Positions 46,175 through 57,339 are shown, numbered from the stretch's first letter. The stretch is 59,852 nucleotides of DNA from DYJB01 sp963777165 (GCA_963777165.1 CAVZPO010000003.1:1-59852), one strand, 5' to 3'. Notes: generated from the letters alone by a model not told the origin. Made by a program: numbers and translations.

Positions 46175-47010
46175 CAGCCGGCGGCCTCGCTGGCGGCGTG
46201 GATTTCCTGGCGCGTGGGGACGCCGGCCAGGCCGCGCCGCGTCACCGATTGGGTGGCAATGGCCGTGGCGAAACGCGCCGCTTGCAGAGTCTCTCCACCT
46301 TCGTCCAGCGCGGCGAAGAACGCCGCGGCGAAGATGTCGCCCGCGCCGGTCGGATCGATGGCGACGACGGCCGGCGCCGGAATCATGCGCATCCGGCCTT
46401 CGTAGTGCACGCGGGCGCCGTGCGCGCCGTCGGTGACCACCAGGAGCGGGCAAACCTCGGCGATTTCCTTGATCGCCGACTCGTCGCCGCCCACATCTTC
46501 CACGCTGAGCACGACGGCCCGCGCCGCCGCCAGGGCTGCCTTGCGAGCCACCCACGGCAGGGTGGTGATATTCCCGTCGTTATCCCAGTCCCTGAACCAG
46601 CCCTGAGGCGTGAGCCCAAGCGAAGCCTGGGGGAAGGCGGCGGCCAACGCCGGATCGACCTCGTTGGCGACCGGTCCAAGGTGCACCCAACGGGCATTGC
46701 GCCATTCCGCCGGGATGTGATCGAGCATCAGCTCCATGGCGCGGCCGGTGATTCGCTGGCGGCGGCCGGTCGACGTGTACTCATTGGTGAAGGTTGTTGT
46801 CTGGGAGGATGGCACGGCGTGGATCCACACATCCCCCAGCCGGGTCATGTGCATGTCGGGGCCGAAGGAGGTGACGGCGCCGACGCGCAAACCGAGCGCC
46901 GAAGCGGTCAGCCCGGAGTAGGCGGCAGTTCCGCCGGCGGTGGCTCCCTTCGGGCTGAGGTCGCGCGTGATGTGGCCGATGACCAGGTAGTCGATGGGAG
47001 GGTAGGGCAC
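46174..47010 (-). CDS. PfkB-family carbohydrate/nucleoside kinase
   Basis: 278 residues from GTG 47010 (MPYPPIDYLVIGHITRDLSP), a start supported by a -10 box 7 nt upstream. YLVIGHITRDL, GGTAAYSGLTASALGLRVGA and the ATP/anion-hole signature AIDPTGAGDIFAAAFFAAL define the family. The final GVPTRQEIHAASEAA is normal length. Substrate unknown. An in-frame extension to 47097 has no support. It heads the operon that includes parA-parB. Confidence 0.87.
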   Translation of the reverse strand: MPYPPIDYLVIGHITRDLSPKGATAGGTAAYSGLTASALGLRVGAVTSFGPDMHMTRLGDVWIHAVPSSQTTTFTNEYTSTGRRQRITGRAMELMLDHIPAEWRNARWVHLGPVANEVDPALAAAFPQASLGLTPQGWFRDWDNDGNITTLPWVARKAALAAARAVVLSVEDVGGDESAIKEIAEVCPLLVVTDGAHGARVHYEGRMRMIPAPAVVAIDPTGAGDIFAAAFFAALDEGGETLQAARFATAIATQSVTRRGLAGVPTRQEIHAASEAAG

Positions 47011-47017
47011 GCCAACG

Positions 47018-47023
47018 ATTATA
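47018..47023 (-). promoter_or_regulatory. -10 box for leaderless pfkB-parAB transcript
   Basis: A consensus TATAAT lies 7 nt upstream of GTG 47010 on the minus strand. The expected transcription start coincides with the start codon, and no Shine-Dalgarno is visible. No clear -35. Confidence 0.5.
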
Positions 47024-47167
47024 GCCGAGCCCACAGCTCCCTCCCCCCGGAAGGGAGAGGGTAGAACACGGCGATGCACGGCAACGAACACCCCCACCTT
47101 TGCCCTTCCGCGGAGACCCGGGAAGGAAGTGGGGGCGTCAGGAAACGGCGAGCGGAAGTTCCGCCGA

Positions 47168-47896
47168 CTAAGGCCTCGGGATGATGGTCACCTTGCGGTG
47201 ATCGCCTTCGCCGATGCTCTCGGTCGTCACCTGGGCGTGGTCGCGGAGCTCGAGATGGATGATCCGGCGCTCGCTGGCCGGCATGGGTTCGAGGGTCATC
47301 GTCCGTCCGCGTTCGACGGCTTGCAGCGCCATGCGCTGGGCGAGCTGGCGGAGCTGGCGCTCGCGCCGAGCCCGATAGCCTTCGACGTCTAGCACGATCG
47401 GCAGCGGGCGGTGCAGCTCCTTGCCGACAATCAGGCGCGTGATGTACTGCAGCGCGGACAGGGTCTCGCCGCGGTGTCCGATCAGGATGCTCAGATCGGA
47501 GCCGTGCAGATCCACGAATACATTGCGCGGCGTCTCCGGGCCGGTGGGCTCACCCCAGCGCGCCCGTATGGTGGCGTCGACGCCCATACGCTGCAGGAGC
47601 TCATGCAGCGTGTCCTCGGAGACGCGCAGCGCTTCGGCATCTTCTTCGGTGAGCTCGGTCGACGAAGGCGGGGCAGCGACTTCCTCACTCGCTTCGACGG
47701 AGCCGGGGCCGGCGCCTTTGAGCGTCAGGCGGACGCGCGGCTGGCGTAAGCCCAGGCCGAACATCCCCTTGCCGCCCTCGTCGAGCACGTGGACGTCCAC
47801 CGAATCCACCGGGACGCCCAATTCGGCGGCGCCGCGCGCGACGGCCTCCTCGATCGACGGGGCCGTCACCTCTACAGTCAGGCGTTGATCTCGCAT
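47168..47896 (-). CDS. jag: Jag/KhpB-type RNA-binding protein (Jag_N, KH, R3H)
   Basis: 242 residues from ATG 47896. The N-terminal Jag_N domain is QRLTVEVTAPSIEEAVARGA...LDEGGKGMFGLGL. An acidic linker leads to KH (VFVDLHGSDLSILIGHRGET-LSALQYITRLIVGKE, with the GxxG loop IGHRGE) and R3H (RRERQLRQLAQRMALQAVER, MTLEPMPASERRIIHLELR). Conserved partner of yidC, 61 bp upstream. It is an RNA-binding regulator of cell envelope genes. Confidence 0.93.
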   Translation of the reverse strand: MRDQRLTVEVTAPSIEEAVARGAAELGVPVDSVDVHVLDEGGKGMFGLGLRQPRVRLTLKGAGPGSVEASEEVAAPPSSTELTEEDAEALRVSEDTLHELLQRMGVDATIRARWGEPTGPETPRNVFVDLHGSDLSILIGHRGETLSALQYITRLIVGKELHRPLPIVLDVEGYRARRERQLRQLAQRMALQAVERGRTMTLEPMPASERRIIHLELRDHAQVTTESIGEGDHRKVTIIPRP

Positions 47897-47957
47897 ACGA
47901 TCACCCGGTCCGTGAACGGGCTGAAGTCCTGTGGGAGCGCCGGACCCGCGCCCCCGG

Positions 47958-48737
47958 TCAGCGCTTTGGCTTGGCCGTGCTGTTTCCGCCGAAGGAGAGC
48001 AGCTTCTTGATATCCAGCTTCCCCGTAGCGGCATACTGCACGATGGCCAGAAGGTTGGAGACAACGAAGTACAGTGCCAGGCCGGAGGCGAGCGTGTAAG
48101 CGAAGTAGCCGAGGAGCAGCGGCATGTACAACGCCATCACCTTGCCCATCTGGGCACCCTGCGCATCGCCCGTCGGCGGAGTCATCAGCTTGTTCTGGAA
48201 GTACGTGCTGATGACCACCAGGATCGTCAGCACCGGGATGCCGATGTTCGGCAGGAACGGCAGGAAGAGACGTTCCGGCTGACCCAGGTTCATGTAGAGG
48301 AAGTGGCTGTTCAGCGGGATGATCGAGCTCGGGATAAAACTGTAGATGTGGTTGGCGAGCTCGAGGAGCTGGGTGGGGGTCGTGGCCAGGGCGCGGATAA
48401 TGGCGCCGTACAAGCCGAAGATGATCGGCAGCTGGATCAGCGTGGGCAGGCAGCCGCTCAGCGGATTGAAGCCCACTTCCTGATACAGCTTGAGCTGCTC
48501 TTGCTGCAGCTTCTGCTTGTCGTCCTTGTACTTCTTCTGCATGTCCTGCCACGCTTTGGAACTCTGCATTTCCTGCATTTTCTGCGTGCTGCGTTGCTGC
48601 TGCAGAGTCAGCGGCAGGGTCACTAGCCGGATCAAGGCGGTGAAGATGATGATGGCCAGCCCGAAGTTGTTCCAGAGCAAATCATAGATCCACAGCAGGC
48701 TGTTGATCATCGGGTTGAGGATGACGGTATCCCACAT
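47958..48737 (-). CDS. yidC: YidC/Oxa1 family membrane insertase
   Basis: 259 residues, short form without the large periplasmic domain of Gram-negatives. LLWNNFGLAIIIFTALIRLV-TLPLTLQQQRSTQKMQ (helix 1 and coiled loop), CLPTLIQLPIIFGLYGAIIR, FQNKLMTPPTGDAQGAQMGK (conserved second loop) and LALYFVVSNLLAIVQYAATG. The conserved Arg of the hydrophilic groove is in ALIRL. It lacks a typical lipoprotein Cys at the N-terminus. Confidence 0.93.
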   Translation of the reverse strand: MWDTVILNPMINSLLWIYDLLWNNFGLAIIIFTALIRLVTLPLTLQQQRSTQKMQEMQSSKAWQDMQKKYKDDKQKLQQEQLKLYQEVGFNPLSGCLPTLIQLPIIFGLYGAIIRALATTPTQLLELANHIYSFIPSSIIPLNSHFLYMNLGQPERLFLPFLPNIGIPVLTILVVISTYFQNKLMTPPTGDAQGAQMGKVMALYMPLLLGYFAYTLASGLALYFVVSNLLAIVQYAATGKLDIKKLLSFGGNSTAKPKR

Positions 48738-48753
48738 GGTTTAGCTCTCCCGG

Positions 48754-49836
48754 CTACTTGGCCGGCGCGAAGGTCCAGCGCGTGGCGCCGCTGGCCGGGT
48801 CGAGCGCGGCCAACAGCACACCGCCGCTGGAGACGGCCACCAGCAAACGGTCGCCCACCAGCAGCGGATCAGTGTTCACGGGTCCCGCCATCGTGACTTC
48901 CCACAGCGAGGCGCCGTCGGCGGTCGAGCGGGCCTGCACCACGCCGGCTGAGGTGGCGAAGAAGACCGCGCCATCGCCCAGGGCCGGGCTGGCGACGACG
49001 TCTCCGGCAGCCTGGTACGACCACAGGTCCGACCCGTCCTTGAGTGACACGGCGCGGCCCGCGCCGCTGAGGTCGCCAAAGTAGGCCGAGCTTTCATCCG
49101 CCGCCGGGTTGCCCCACACCCAGCCAGCGGTGGTCACGGCCCACCGGGGCGCGCCCGTTCCGGGATCGAGGCTGGATAGCCCCTGGCCGAAGGTCCCGGC
49201 CAGCAGCATCCCACTGACGAGCACCGGGGTGTCGGACAATGCGCCGCCCAGGTTTTTCGACCAAAGGGGTTTGCCTGTCCGCACGTCGAGCGCGTACAGC
49301 GTGTGGTCCTGCGAGGGGAGGTACACCACCTCGCCATCAACCAACGGTGCCGCCCACAACGGAGCCTTGGTCTCGAAAGACCAGACGAGGGCGCCGCTGG
49401 CGCGCTGCAGCGCGTACAGGGTGTGATCGGCGCAGGGAACGAGGATCAGCTCCCCGGCCTGCGACGCGCCCCCGACGTAGCGGTCTTTTGCCTGGGCAAA
49501 GGTCCAGGCCTGCTTGCCGTCAGAGGCATGAATGGCGTAGACGATCTTGTTGAATCCGCCGAGGATGACCAGGCCGTCATCGGTGATCAGGGGAGGGGCG
49601 TAGAGTGCGACGCCCCGGTCCGCCACCGACGGGAAGCGCCAGCGTTCGGCGCCCGTCACCAGGTCGATCGCGTACACGGCCTGGGCGCTGGCGATGTAGG
49701 CGGTTTCTGCGTCCGCGGCTACGCCGGGCCAGCTGGAGGGGGTCAACGCTGCTCCCGAACATCCGCTGAGCAGCAGGGCCGCCACGAGCAATGCACCGAC
49801 GGCAGCCCAGGGGAGACGAAGGGATCGACGCACCAT
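48754..49836 (-). CDS. PQQ-like beta-propeller lipoprotein (BamB-like)
   Basis: 360 residues from ATG 49836. GALLVAALLLSGCSGAALTP is a lipoprotein signal (lipobox LSG-C). The rest is a propeller of about seven PQQ-type blades: YIASAQAVYAIDLVTGAERW, VYAIHASDGKQAWTFAQAKD, LYALQRASGALVWSFETKAP, LYALDVRTGKPLWSKNLGGA, and others. No PQQ ligands, so structural. Its place between yidC and yidD suggests a role in membrane-protein biogenesis, like BamB in diderms, though this organism need not have an outer membrane. Confidence 0.88.
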   Translation of the reverse strand: MVRRSLRLPWAAVGALLVAALLLSGCSGAALTPSSWPGVAADAETAYIASAQAVYAIDLVTGAERWRFPSVADRGVALYAPPLITDDGLVILGGFNKIVYAIHASDGKQAWTFAQAKDRYVGGASQAGELILVPCADHTLYALQRASGALVWSFETKAPLWAAPLVDGEVVYLPSQDHTLYALDVRTGKPLWSKNLGGALSDTPVLVSGMLLAGTFGQGLSSLDPGTGAPRWAVTTAGWVWGNPAADESSAYFGDLSGAGRAVSLKDGSDLWSYQAAGDVVASPALGDGAVFFATSAGVVQARSTADGASLWEVTMAGPVNTDPLLVGDRLLVAVSSGGVLLAALDPASGATRWTFAPAK

Positions 49837-49843
49837 GCAGCTC

Positions 49844-50125
49844 CTATCGTACGGGGTCATATCCGCCGGGGTTGAAGGGCTGGCAGCGCAGGACGCGCCA
49901 GACCGCCATCCATCCGCCTTTGAACAGCCCGTATCGGGCGATGGCCTGGTAGCCATAGTGAGAACAGGTCGGATGGAAACGGCAGGTTCCGGCGGGCAGA
50001 GCCCGCGAGATCGTCAACTGGTAGAACCGGATCAGCGCCAGCAGCGGAAGCCGAGGCAGGTTCCCCCAGGTGAGGGGGATTTCCTTCAAGCCAGGTTCAA
50101 CGGCCTCAGACACCACGGTCTTCAC
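49844..50125 (-). CDS. yidD: Membrane protein insertion efficiency factor YidD
   Basis: 93 residues. LLALIRFYQLTISRALPAGT-CRFHPTCSHYGYQAIARYGL-FKGGWMAVWRVLRCQPFNPG is the complete YidD motif with its three conserved Cys. It overlaps the rnpA 3' end by 20 bp, as is common for this pair. Confidence 0.95.
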   Translation of the reverse strand: MKTVVSEAVEPGLKEIPLTWGNLPRLPLLALIRFYQLTISRALPAGTCRFHPTCSHYGYQAIARYGLFKGGWMAVWRVLRCQPFNPGGYDPVR

Positions 50126-50474
50126 GGCCTCCGTACTCCGTTCGCCGCAGGCCGGCGCGCTTCAGAAAGTTGCGTGCAGCGGCCTGCACCGACGACCACT
50201 CGGCGTCCAGCAGGGCGGGCCGGGCGATGACCACCAGGTCCCATCCGCCGCGCACGTCTGCGACGACGGGTCGGAAGGCCTCGCGCAGCCTGCGCTTGGC
50301 CCGGTTGCGTCGCACGGCGTTTCCCAGGCTGCGACTGGCGCTCACGCCGAGGCGGGCAACCGCAAGCTCGTTGGCGCACACGACCACAACGAACAGCGGG
50401 TGGGAGTAGGAGGTTCCCGTACGCCTCACCCGCTGGAAGTCAGCTGGGCCTGTGAGCCGGTATCTGCGCTCCAT
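50106..50474 (-). CDS. rnpA: Ribonuclease P protein component
   Basis: 122 residues from ATG 50474 (MERRYRLTGPADFQRVRRTG). The RNR box is present: GVSASRSLGNAVRRNRAKRR-LREAFR. It binds RNase P RNA for tRNA 5' maturation. Lies 38 bp downstream of rpmH, overlaps yidD. Confidence 0.95.
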   Translation of the reverse strand: MERRYRLTGPADFQRVRRTGTSYSHPLFVVVVCANELAVARLGVSASRSLGNAVRRNRAKRRLREAFRPVVADVRGGWDLVVIARPALLDAEWSSVQAAARNFLKRAGLRRTEYGGREDRGV

Positions 50475-50512
50475 GTGCGTCCGACCGATTCTGGCCGGCG
50501 AGGGCAGACGGG

Positions 50513-50689
50513 CTAGGCCTTCCAGTTGGTCTTCTTGACGTGGGCGTTCATCCGGACCGTCAGGCGCATGCGGCCCTTGAGGCGGCGGCGCTTGAGAACG
50601 GTTCGGCCCTGGCGCGTCGCCATGCGGGCGCGGAACCCGTGGACGCGCACGCGGCGGCGGATCTTCGGTTGGTAGGTTCGTTTCGGCAT
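50513..50689 (-). CDS. rpmH: 50S ribosomal protein L34
   Basis: 58 residues, too short for a default ORF list: MPKRTYQPKIRRRVRVHGFR, ARMATRQGRTVLKRRRLKGR and then a tail RMRLTVRMNAHVKKTNWKA. The first ~40 residues are the conserved L34 protein. The ~15-residue basic tail is longer than in E. coli (46 residues total). A promoter with TTGACC-N17-TATAAT lies 35 bp upstream. Confidence 0.95.
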   Translation of the reverse strand: MPKRTYQPKIRRRVRVHGFRARMATRQGRTVLKRRRLKGRMRLTVRMNAHVKKTNWKA

Positions 50690-50723
50690 TGACGTTCACC
50701 CGGACACTAGACGTAGACAGGCG

Positions 50724-50752
50724 ATTATACCGCCCCGGCGCCGCTCGGTCAA
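50724..50752 (-). promoter_or_regulatory. Sigma-70-type promoter of rpmH operon
   Basis: On the minus strand TTGACC (50752-50747), 17-bp spacer, TATAAT (50729-50724). Expected start near 50717, giving a ~28-nt leader before rpmH ATG 50689. Confidence 0.75.
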
Positions 50753-50810
50753 TCGCCAACTCCCGCTGCGCTCACGAGACCTTCGGGGCGGCCGGAGCCG
50801 AAGCCGATGG

Positions 50811-50839
50811 TTGCCCGCAGGCGCTGCCTTGGATATACT
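50811..50839 (+). promoter_or_regulatory. Promoter of second parA, leaderless
   Basis: TTGCCC (50811-50816), 17-bp spacer, TATACT (50834-50839). The next GTG is 8 nt further (50848), so transcription is expected to begin at or next to the start codon. No Shine-Dalgarno. Confidence 0.6.
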
Positions 50840-50847
50840 CCCCACCC

Positions 50848-51621
<774 letters not shown>

Positions 51622-51644
51622 CCAAGGGAGCCTGAGAAGAAACC

Positions 51645-51668
51645 ACGCGCGGCCCTGCGGCCGCGCGT
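51645..51668 (+). terminator. Rho-independent terminator of second parA
   Basis: A perfect 10-bp stem ACGCGCGGCC-CTGC-GGCCGCGCGT followed by CCTTTTG, 24 bp after the stop. It also faces the convergent murA. Confidence 0.8.
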
Positions 51669-51849
51669 CCTTTTGCCTCTAGCACCTCCCCGGACGACCA
51701 GCTTGCGTGGGGAGATCGGTGACCCGTCAACGTCCCACCCCAACAGGCCTTGCCTCCACCCCGCCTCGACGAATCTCCCTTGAGGTCGCCGCCCGAGGAA
51801 CGTGGCCGAGGAAGTCGCAGGCGGAGGAAGCGAATGCTGCCTGAGCGTC

Positions 51850-53136
51850 CTAGATGTCGACGCGCTCGATGACCGCGCCCAGGGCGCGCAGCTTCTCCTC
51901 GATGCGTTCGTAGCCTCGGTCGATCTGAGAGATGTTGCGGATGGTCGAAGACCCCCGGCCCGCCAGTGCGGCCAGCACCAGCGCCAGGCCGGCGCGGATG
52001 TCCGGGCTCTCCAACGTCTCGCCCACCAATTGCCTCGGCCCCTCGACGATACAGCGGTGCGGGTCGCACAGGATAATGCGGGCGCCCATCGACACCAGCT
52101 TGTCGATGAAGAACATGCGGCCTTCGAACATCCAATCGTGGAACAGGACCGTGCCCTGCGACTGGCTGGCCACGACGATCGCCACACTCATCAGATCGGT
52201 TGGGAAGGCGGGCCAGGGCATCACGCTGATCGACGGGATCGCGCCGCCCAGATCCGGCTCGACCTGCAGTTTCTGATCGGCCGGGACGACGATATCTTTG
52301 CCGTCCACTTCCCACTCGGCCCCCAGGCGGCGAAACACCAGCCGGGCCATATTGAGGTGTTCCGGTCCGGCGGCGCGCACGCGCACCGATCCGCCGGTCA
52401 CCAGTGCTGCGCCGATGTAGCTGACCACTTCCAGGTAGTCGGCGCCGATGGTAAAGTCGCCGCCCGACAGGCTCTCGACACCGTGGATGTGAAGCGTGTT
52501 CGACCCGATATTGTCGATGCGTGCGCCCAGCGCGTTCAGGAAGTTGCACAGATCCTGCACGTGTGGCTCGGAGGCGGCATTGCGCAGGGTGGTCTCGCCG
52601 CGGGCCGTGACGCTGGCCATGATGGCGTTCTCGGTCGCCGTCACGCTGGCCTCGTCCAGCAGGATATCGGCCCCGCGCAACCTGCGCGAAGCAGAGAAGT
52701 CGAACTCGCGATTCTTGTAGACCACATCGGCGCCCAGGGCGCGCAGCGCCAGGATGTGCGTGTCGATCCGCCGTCGGCCGATCACGTCCCCGCCGGGAGG
52801 CGGAAGCGAAACGCCTCCGGATCGCACGCTCATCGGCCCGGCGAGCAGGATCGAGGCGCGCATCCGCCGACAGATGTCCGGGTCAAGATCGGCGCGCCGA
52901 ACCTCGGCCGCCTGCACGCGCCAGGTGTGGGGGTCGAGGCGTTCGATCTGCACTCCCAGGCTCTCGAGCAGGCCGCACATCGTGCGCACGTCGCCGATAT
53001 CCGGGACATTGCGCAGGACGACCGGCTGTTCGGTGAGCAGGCAGGCGGCAAGCAGGGGCAGGGCGGCGTTCTTATTGCCGGAGGGCGTCACCTCGCCGTG
53101 GATCGCGTGCCCGCCCTCAATGCGAAAGGTCTGCAT
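51850..53136 (-). CDS. murA: UDP-N-acetylglucosamine 1-carboxyvinyltransferase with Asp at the catalytic Cys position
   Basis: 428 residues. MurA landmarks: GEVTPSGNKNAALPLLAACL (G-x-K-N-A), RRMRASILLAGPMSVRSGGV, LPPPGGDVIGRRRIDTHILA, EVVSYIGAALVTGG, PWPAFPTDLMS and FEGRMFFIDKLVSMGARI. In the loop that normally reads PGGCxIG the Cys is Asp (residue 117). This is the natural change that makes mycobacterial, chlamydial and borrelial MurA insensitive to fosfomycin while keeping activity. First step of peptidoglycan precursor synthesis. It follows the SAM hydrolase gene by 3 bp. Confidence 0.93.
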   Translation of the reverse strand: MQTFRIEGGHAIHGEVTPSGNKNAALPLLAACLLTEQPVVLRNVPDIGDVRTMCGLLESLGVQIERLDPHTWRVQAAEVRRADLDPDICRRMRASILLAGPMSVRSGGVSLPPPGGDVIGRRRIDTHILALRALGADVVYKNREFDFSASRRLRGADILLDEASVTATENAIMASVTARGETTLRNAASEPHVQDLCNFLNALGARIDNIGSNTLHIHGVESLSGGDFTIGADYLEVVSYIGAALVTGGSVRVRAAGPEHLNMARLVFRRLGAEWEVDGKDIVVPADQKLQVEPDLGGAIPSISVMPWPAFPTDLMSVAIVVASQSQGTVLFHDWMFEGRMFFIDKLVSMGARIILCDPHRCIVEGPRQLVGETLESPDIRAGLALVLAALAGRGSSTIRNISQIDRGYERIEEKLRALGAVIERVDI

Positions 53137-53139
53137 GGG

Positions 53140-53988
53140 TTATCCCTCGTAGACGAGCGTGACCTGGATCCCCGGGCGAAGCCCGAGGAGATCATCGGCG
53201 CGCCCACCATGCACGCCGATCTCGAGCAGCCTGCTGCTCCCGATGTACGCCAGCGCCTCTCCGGGGGGCACGTCGGCATAGGTGTTCGAGAGCGGCAGCT
53301 GCAAGTGTGGGCCGATCCGCACGCGCGCCGCGGAGGCCTCGAAGGCCACCGCGGCCAGCGGCTGCCAGCAGGGTGTCAACTCAATGCGCGTCCCAGTTCG
53401 GCGCAGGCACCCCAGGCTGGTGAGAGCGTTGCCGAAGACGTCAATCTTCAAGACCTCGCCGGTCGCGCTCCGGTTGCTCAGGTCAAGCTGCGGGGAGGGA
53501 AGAGTCACTAGAGTCTCGGCAGGCAAACCCAGATCGCTCAGCGCCGCGCCTGTCGCCAACCGCGCCGCAGCCGGTGCAAACACATCGCGACCGTGGAACG
53601 TCACGCTGGGGGCTTCCACCGACAGGCGGGCGACATCGAGGACCACAGCATTCGGCTTGCGGCCGGGTGGGATCAGGAAGGAGAACAGACCATTGTCAGG
53701 TCCGACGCCGTGTCCGTTCGGAAGCTGCACGGCGATGGGCCGGCGGTCGCCGCCGACGCCGGGATCAACAACCGCCAGGAACAGCGTGCCGGCCGGCAGG
53801 AAGTCGTGAGCCTGCCACAGGAGGAAGGCCGCAGTGCGTATGTCGCCCGGCGGGACGTCGTGCGTCAGGTCGATGACTCGCGCCTCAGGTGCGCGGCTGG
53901 CGAGCACTCCCTTGACGATCCCTGCGTACGCGTCGCGCGTCCCGAAGTCGGTGAGCAGGGCAATGGTAGGCCGTTCATGGTCCATCAT
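53140..53988 (-). CDS. SAM hydrolase/halogenase-fold protein (DUF62, S-adenosyl-L-methionine hydroxide adenosyltransferase)
   Basis: 282 residues from ATG 53988, which is 8 nt behind a -10 box. IALLTDFGTRDAYAGIVKGV (LLTDFG..D.YvG..kG), VIDLTHDVPPGDIRTAAFLL, LFLAVVDPGVGGDRRPIAV and VGPDNGLFSFLIPPG are the hallmarks. Most members hydrolyse SAM to adenosine and methionine using an Asp-Arg-His triad. No halogenase-specific insert seen. It is co-transcribed with murA. Confidence 0.88.
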   Translation of the reverse strand: MMDHERPTIALLTDFGTRDAYAGIVKGVLASRAPEARVIDLTHDVPPGDIRTAAFLLWQAHDFLPAGTLFLAVVDPGVGGDRRPIAVQLPNGHGVGPDNGLFSFLIPPGRKPNAVVLDVARLSVEAPSVTFHGRDVFAPAAARLATGAALSDLGLPAETLVTLPSPQLDLSNRSATGEVLKIDVFGNALTSLGCLRRTGTRIELTPCWQPLAAVAFEASAARVRIGPHLQLPLSNTYADVPPGEALAYIGSSRLLEIGVHGGRADDLLGLRPGIQVTLVYEG

Positions 53989-53996
53989 GCGCTGGC

Positions 53997-54025
53997 ATTC
54001 TATCCGAGGCATGTGGGGTGGTCAA
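53997..54025 (-). promoter_or_regulatory. Promoter of SAM hydrolase-murA operon, leaderless
   Basis: On the minus strand TTGACC (54025-54020), 17-bp spacer, TAGAAT (54002-53997), then 8 nt to ATG 53988. Same -35 as rpmH. Confidence 0.65.
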
Positions 54026-54067
54026 ACCTGCAGCCCGGAAGTGCAGCAGCACTCCCGCGCTGGCCAT

Positions 54068-54095
54068 GTAGGGGCACGGCATGCCGTGCCCCTGC
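54068..54095. repeat. GTAGGGGCACGGCATGCCGTGCCCCTGC inverted repeat, copy 3
   Basis: Arms GTAGGGGCACGGCA and TGCCGTGCCCCTGC, nearly perfect. Related to the hairpins at 30409 and 33506 by the GTAGGGGC ends. It lies between divergent promoters. Confidence 0.7.
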
Positions 54096-54195
54096 CAATC
54101 CCCGCCAGATCGAGCGTGCCCGTACGGTGGGTCCCCCGAAGGGCGAATCCCGGCGCGAATCGCATCCGTCGGAGAGAGCAATCGGAGCCGTGTGA

Positions 54196-54201
54196 TAGAA
54201 T
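54196..54201 (+). promoter_or_regulatory. Extended -10 box, leaderless membrane-protein gene
   Basis: TGTGATAGAAT with TAGAAT ending 8 nt before GTG 54210. No Shine-Dalgarno and no clear -35. Confidence 0.45.
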
Positions 54202-54209
54202 CAAAGGTT

Positions 54210-55220
54210 GTGGAGACCCCCGGCTCGACCCCTCTCAAGCCACCTATCGGTATCCTGGCCTCGCTGGCGGCCGGGTTCGAGCGCATTGCCGCACGCCCCG
54301 TTCTGATCCTCCCGCCTCTGGCCCTCGACTTGTTCCTCTGGCTCGGCCCTCAGCTCCGGGCGACGGCCCTGATCCAAAGCCTGGCAGCCGCCATCGCCGT
54401 CCCGGGCGGTGTGGATCCGGCGCTGGCGCAGCAGGTCGAAGGCGTGCAGAAGGGGTTTGCCGAGCTTGCCCTGAGGTTCAACATCCTTTCGGCGCTTTCG
54501 GCGATCCCGGCCGGGATCCCGAGCCTGATGGCGGCGCGCATGCCGGCGGCCAACCCGGTCGGGTTTCCGCCAACGGGGGAAGCCAGCTCTCTCCTGGCCG
54601 CCGCCGCGACCTGGGTACTGTTCACGCTTCTTGGCCTCGGAATGGGGGCATTGTTCCAGATGGTCATCGCCCGACAGTTGGCGCCTCAGGACGAGATCGC
54701 TTCGTTCGGGTTGGCCTGGGGGAGGTTGATTGCCCTGTCCGCGGGGATGTATGCCGGCCTATTGGCCTTGATGACCGGCGCGGCGATCGTCGTGTCGGTG
54801 GCCACGCTGATCTTGCCGATCCTCGGCGCCGGCGTGATGTTCATTGTCTTCAGCTTCGCCTTCTGGCTGGCGATCTACCTGGCCTTCACACCTCACGGCA
54901 TCATTCGCTACCGGTTTGGGGTGTGGAAGGCGATGCGCGCCAGCATGCAGGTCGTGCGCTGGAACATGCCTTCGAGCGTGGCGTTTCTGGCGCTGATCAT
55001 GCTGGCGACCTACGCCGCCGGGTGGGTATGGGCGATGCCGGCCGAGGATTCGTGGTTCAGCCTGCTGGCACTCGTCGGGCACGCGTTTGTCAGCGCCACC
55101 CTGGTCGCCGCCAGTTATGCGTTCTACCAGGGGCGGCATGAGTGGATGGAGACGTTGCGCCGCGCCTTCCTGGCGCGCGCCGCGGCGGCGGCCATGCCGG
55201 CGCCGCGTGGAGAGGAGTGA
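54210..55220 (+). CDS. Polytopic membrane protein of unknown function
   Basis: 336 residues from GTG 54210 (VETPGSTPLKPPIGILASLA). Six or so helices: ILPPLALDLFLWLGPQLRAT, ASSLLAAAATWVLFTLLGLG, ALSAGMYAGLLALMTGAAIV, LPILGAGVMFIVFSFAFWLA, MPSSVAFLALIMLATYAAGW, LLALVGHAFVSATLVAASYA. The layout resembles DUF975/GPDPase-type membrane domains but I do not name a family. Its stop lies 2 bp before gyrB, so both are one transcript. Confidence 0.7.
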   Translation: METPGSTPLKPPIGILASLAAGFERIAARPVLILPPLALDLFLWLGPQLRATALIQSLAAAIAVPGGVDPALAQQVEGVQKGFAELALRFNILSALSAIPAGIPSLMAARMPAANPVGFPPTGEASSLLAAAATWVLFTLLGLGMGALFQMVIARQLAPQDEIASFGLAWGRLIALSAGMYAGLLALMTGAAIVVSVATLILPILGAGVMFIVFSFAFWLAIYLAFTPHGIIRYRFGVWKAMRASMQVVRWNMPSSVAFLALIMLATYAAGWVWAMPAEDSWFSLLALVGHAFVSATLVAASYAFYQGRHEWMETLRRAFLARAAAAAMPAPRGEE

Positions 55221-55222
55221 CA

Positions 55223-57154
<1,932 letters not shown>

Positions 57155-57183
57155 CACCCACGTCCGGAGTACTCGTCGAACCC

Positions 57184-57213
57184 GAGGGGGCACACCATCC
57201 GGCGTGCCCTCTC
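57184..57213 (+). terminator. Probable terminator after gyrB
   Basis: AGGGGGCAC / GTGCCCTCT stem (one G-T pair), 10-nt loop, followed by CTCTGTCGTC. 30 bp after the gyrB stop. Confidence 0.5.
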
Positions 57214-57339
57214 TGTCGTCAAGTCATGACGGCTCGCTGTGCTTCGGCGTGCGGCCGGCGAGCTCCTGCCCGGGCCGGGGTGATGCCCGGACCACAGGAA
57301 TTGCGCGCGACTTCCGGTTGCCCTTCCTTGTAGTAGCCT

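Noticed and set aside
50690..50847. Candidate oriC between rpmH and the second parA
   Set aside because: Only ~158 bp, no cluster of TTATCCACA-like boxes, filled by two divergent promoters.
54081..54209. ATG 54081 as start of the pre-gyrB membrane protein
   Set aside because: The stretch covers a hairpin repeat and the -10 box; GTG 54210 gives a sensible N-terminus.
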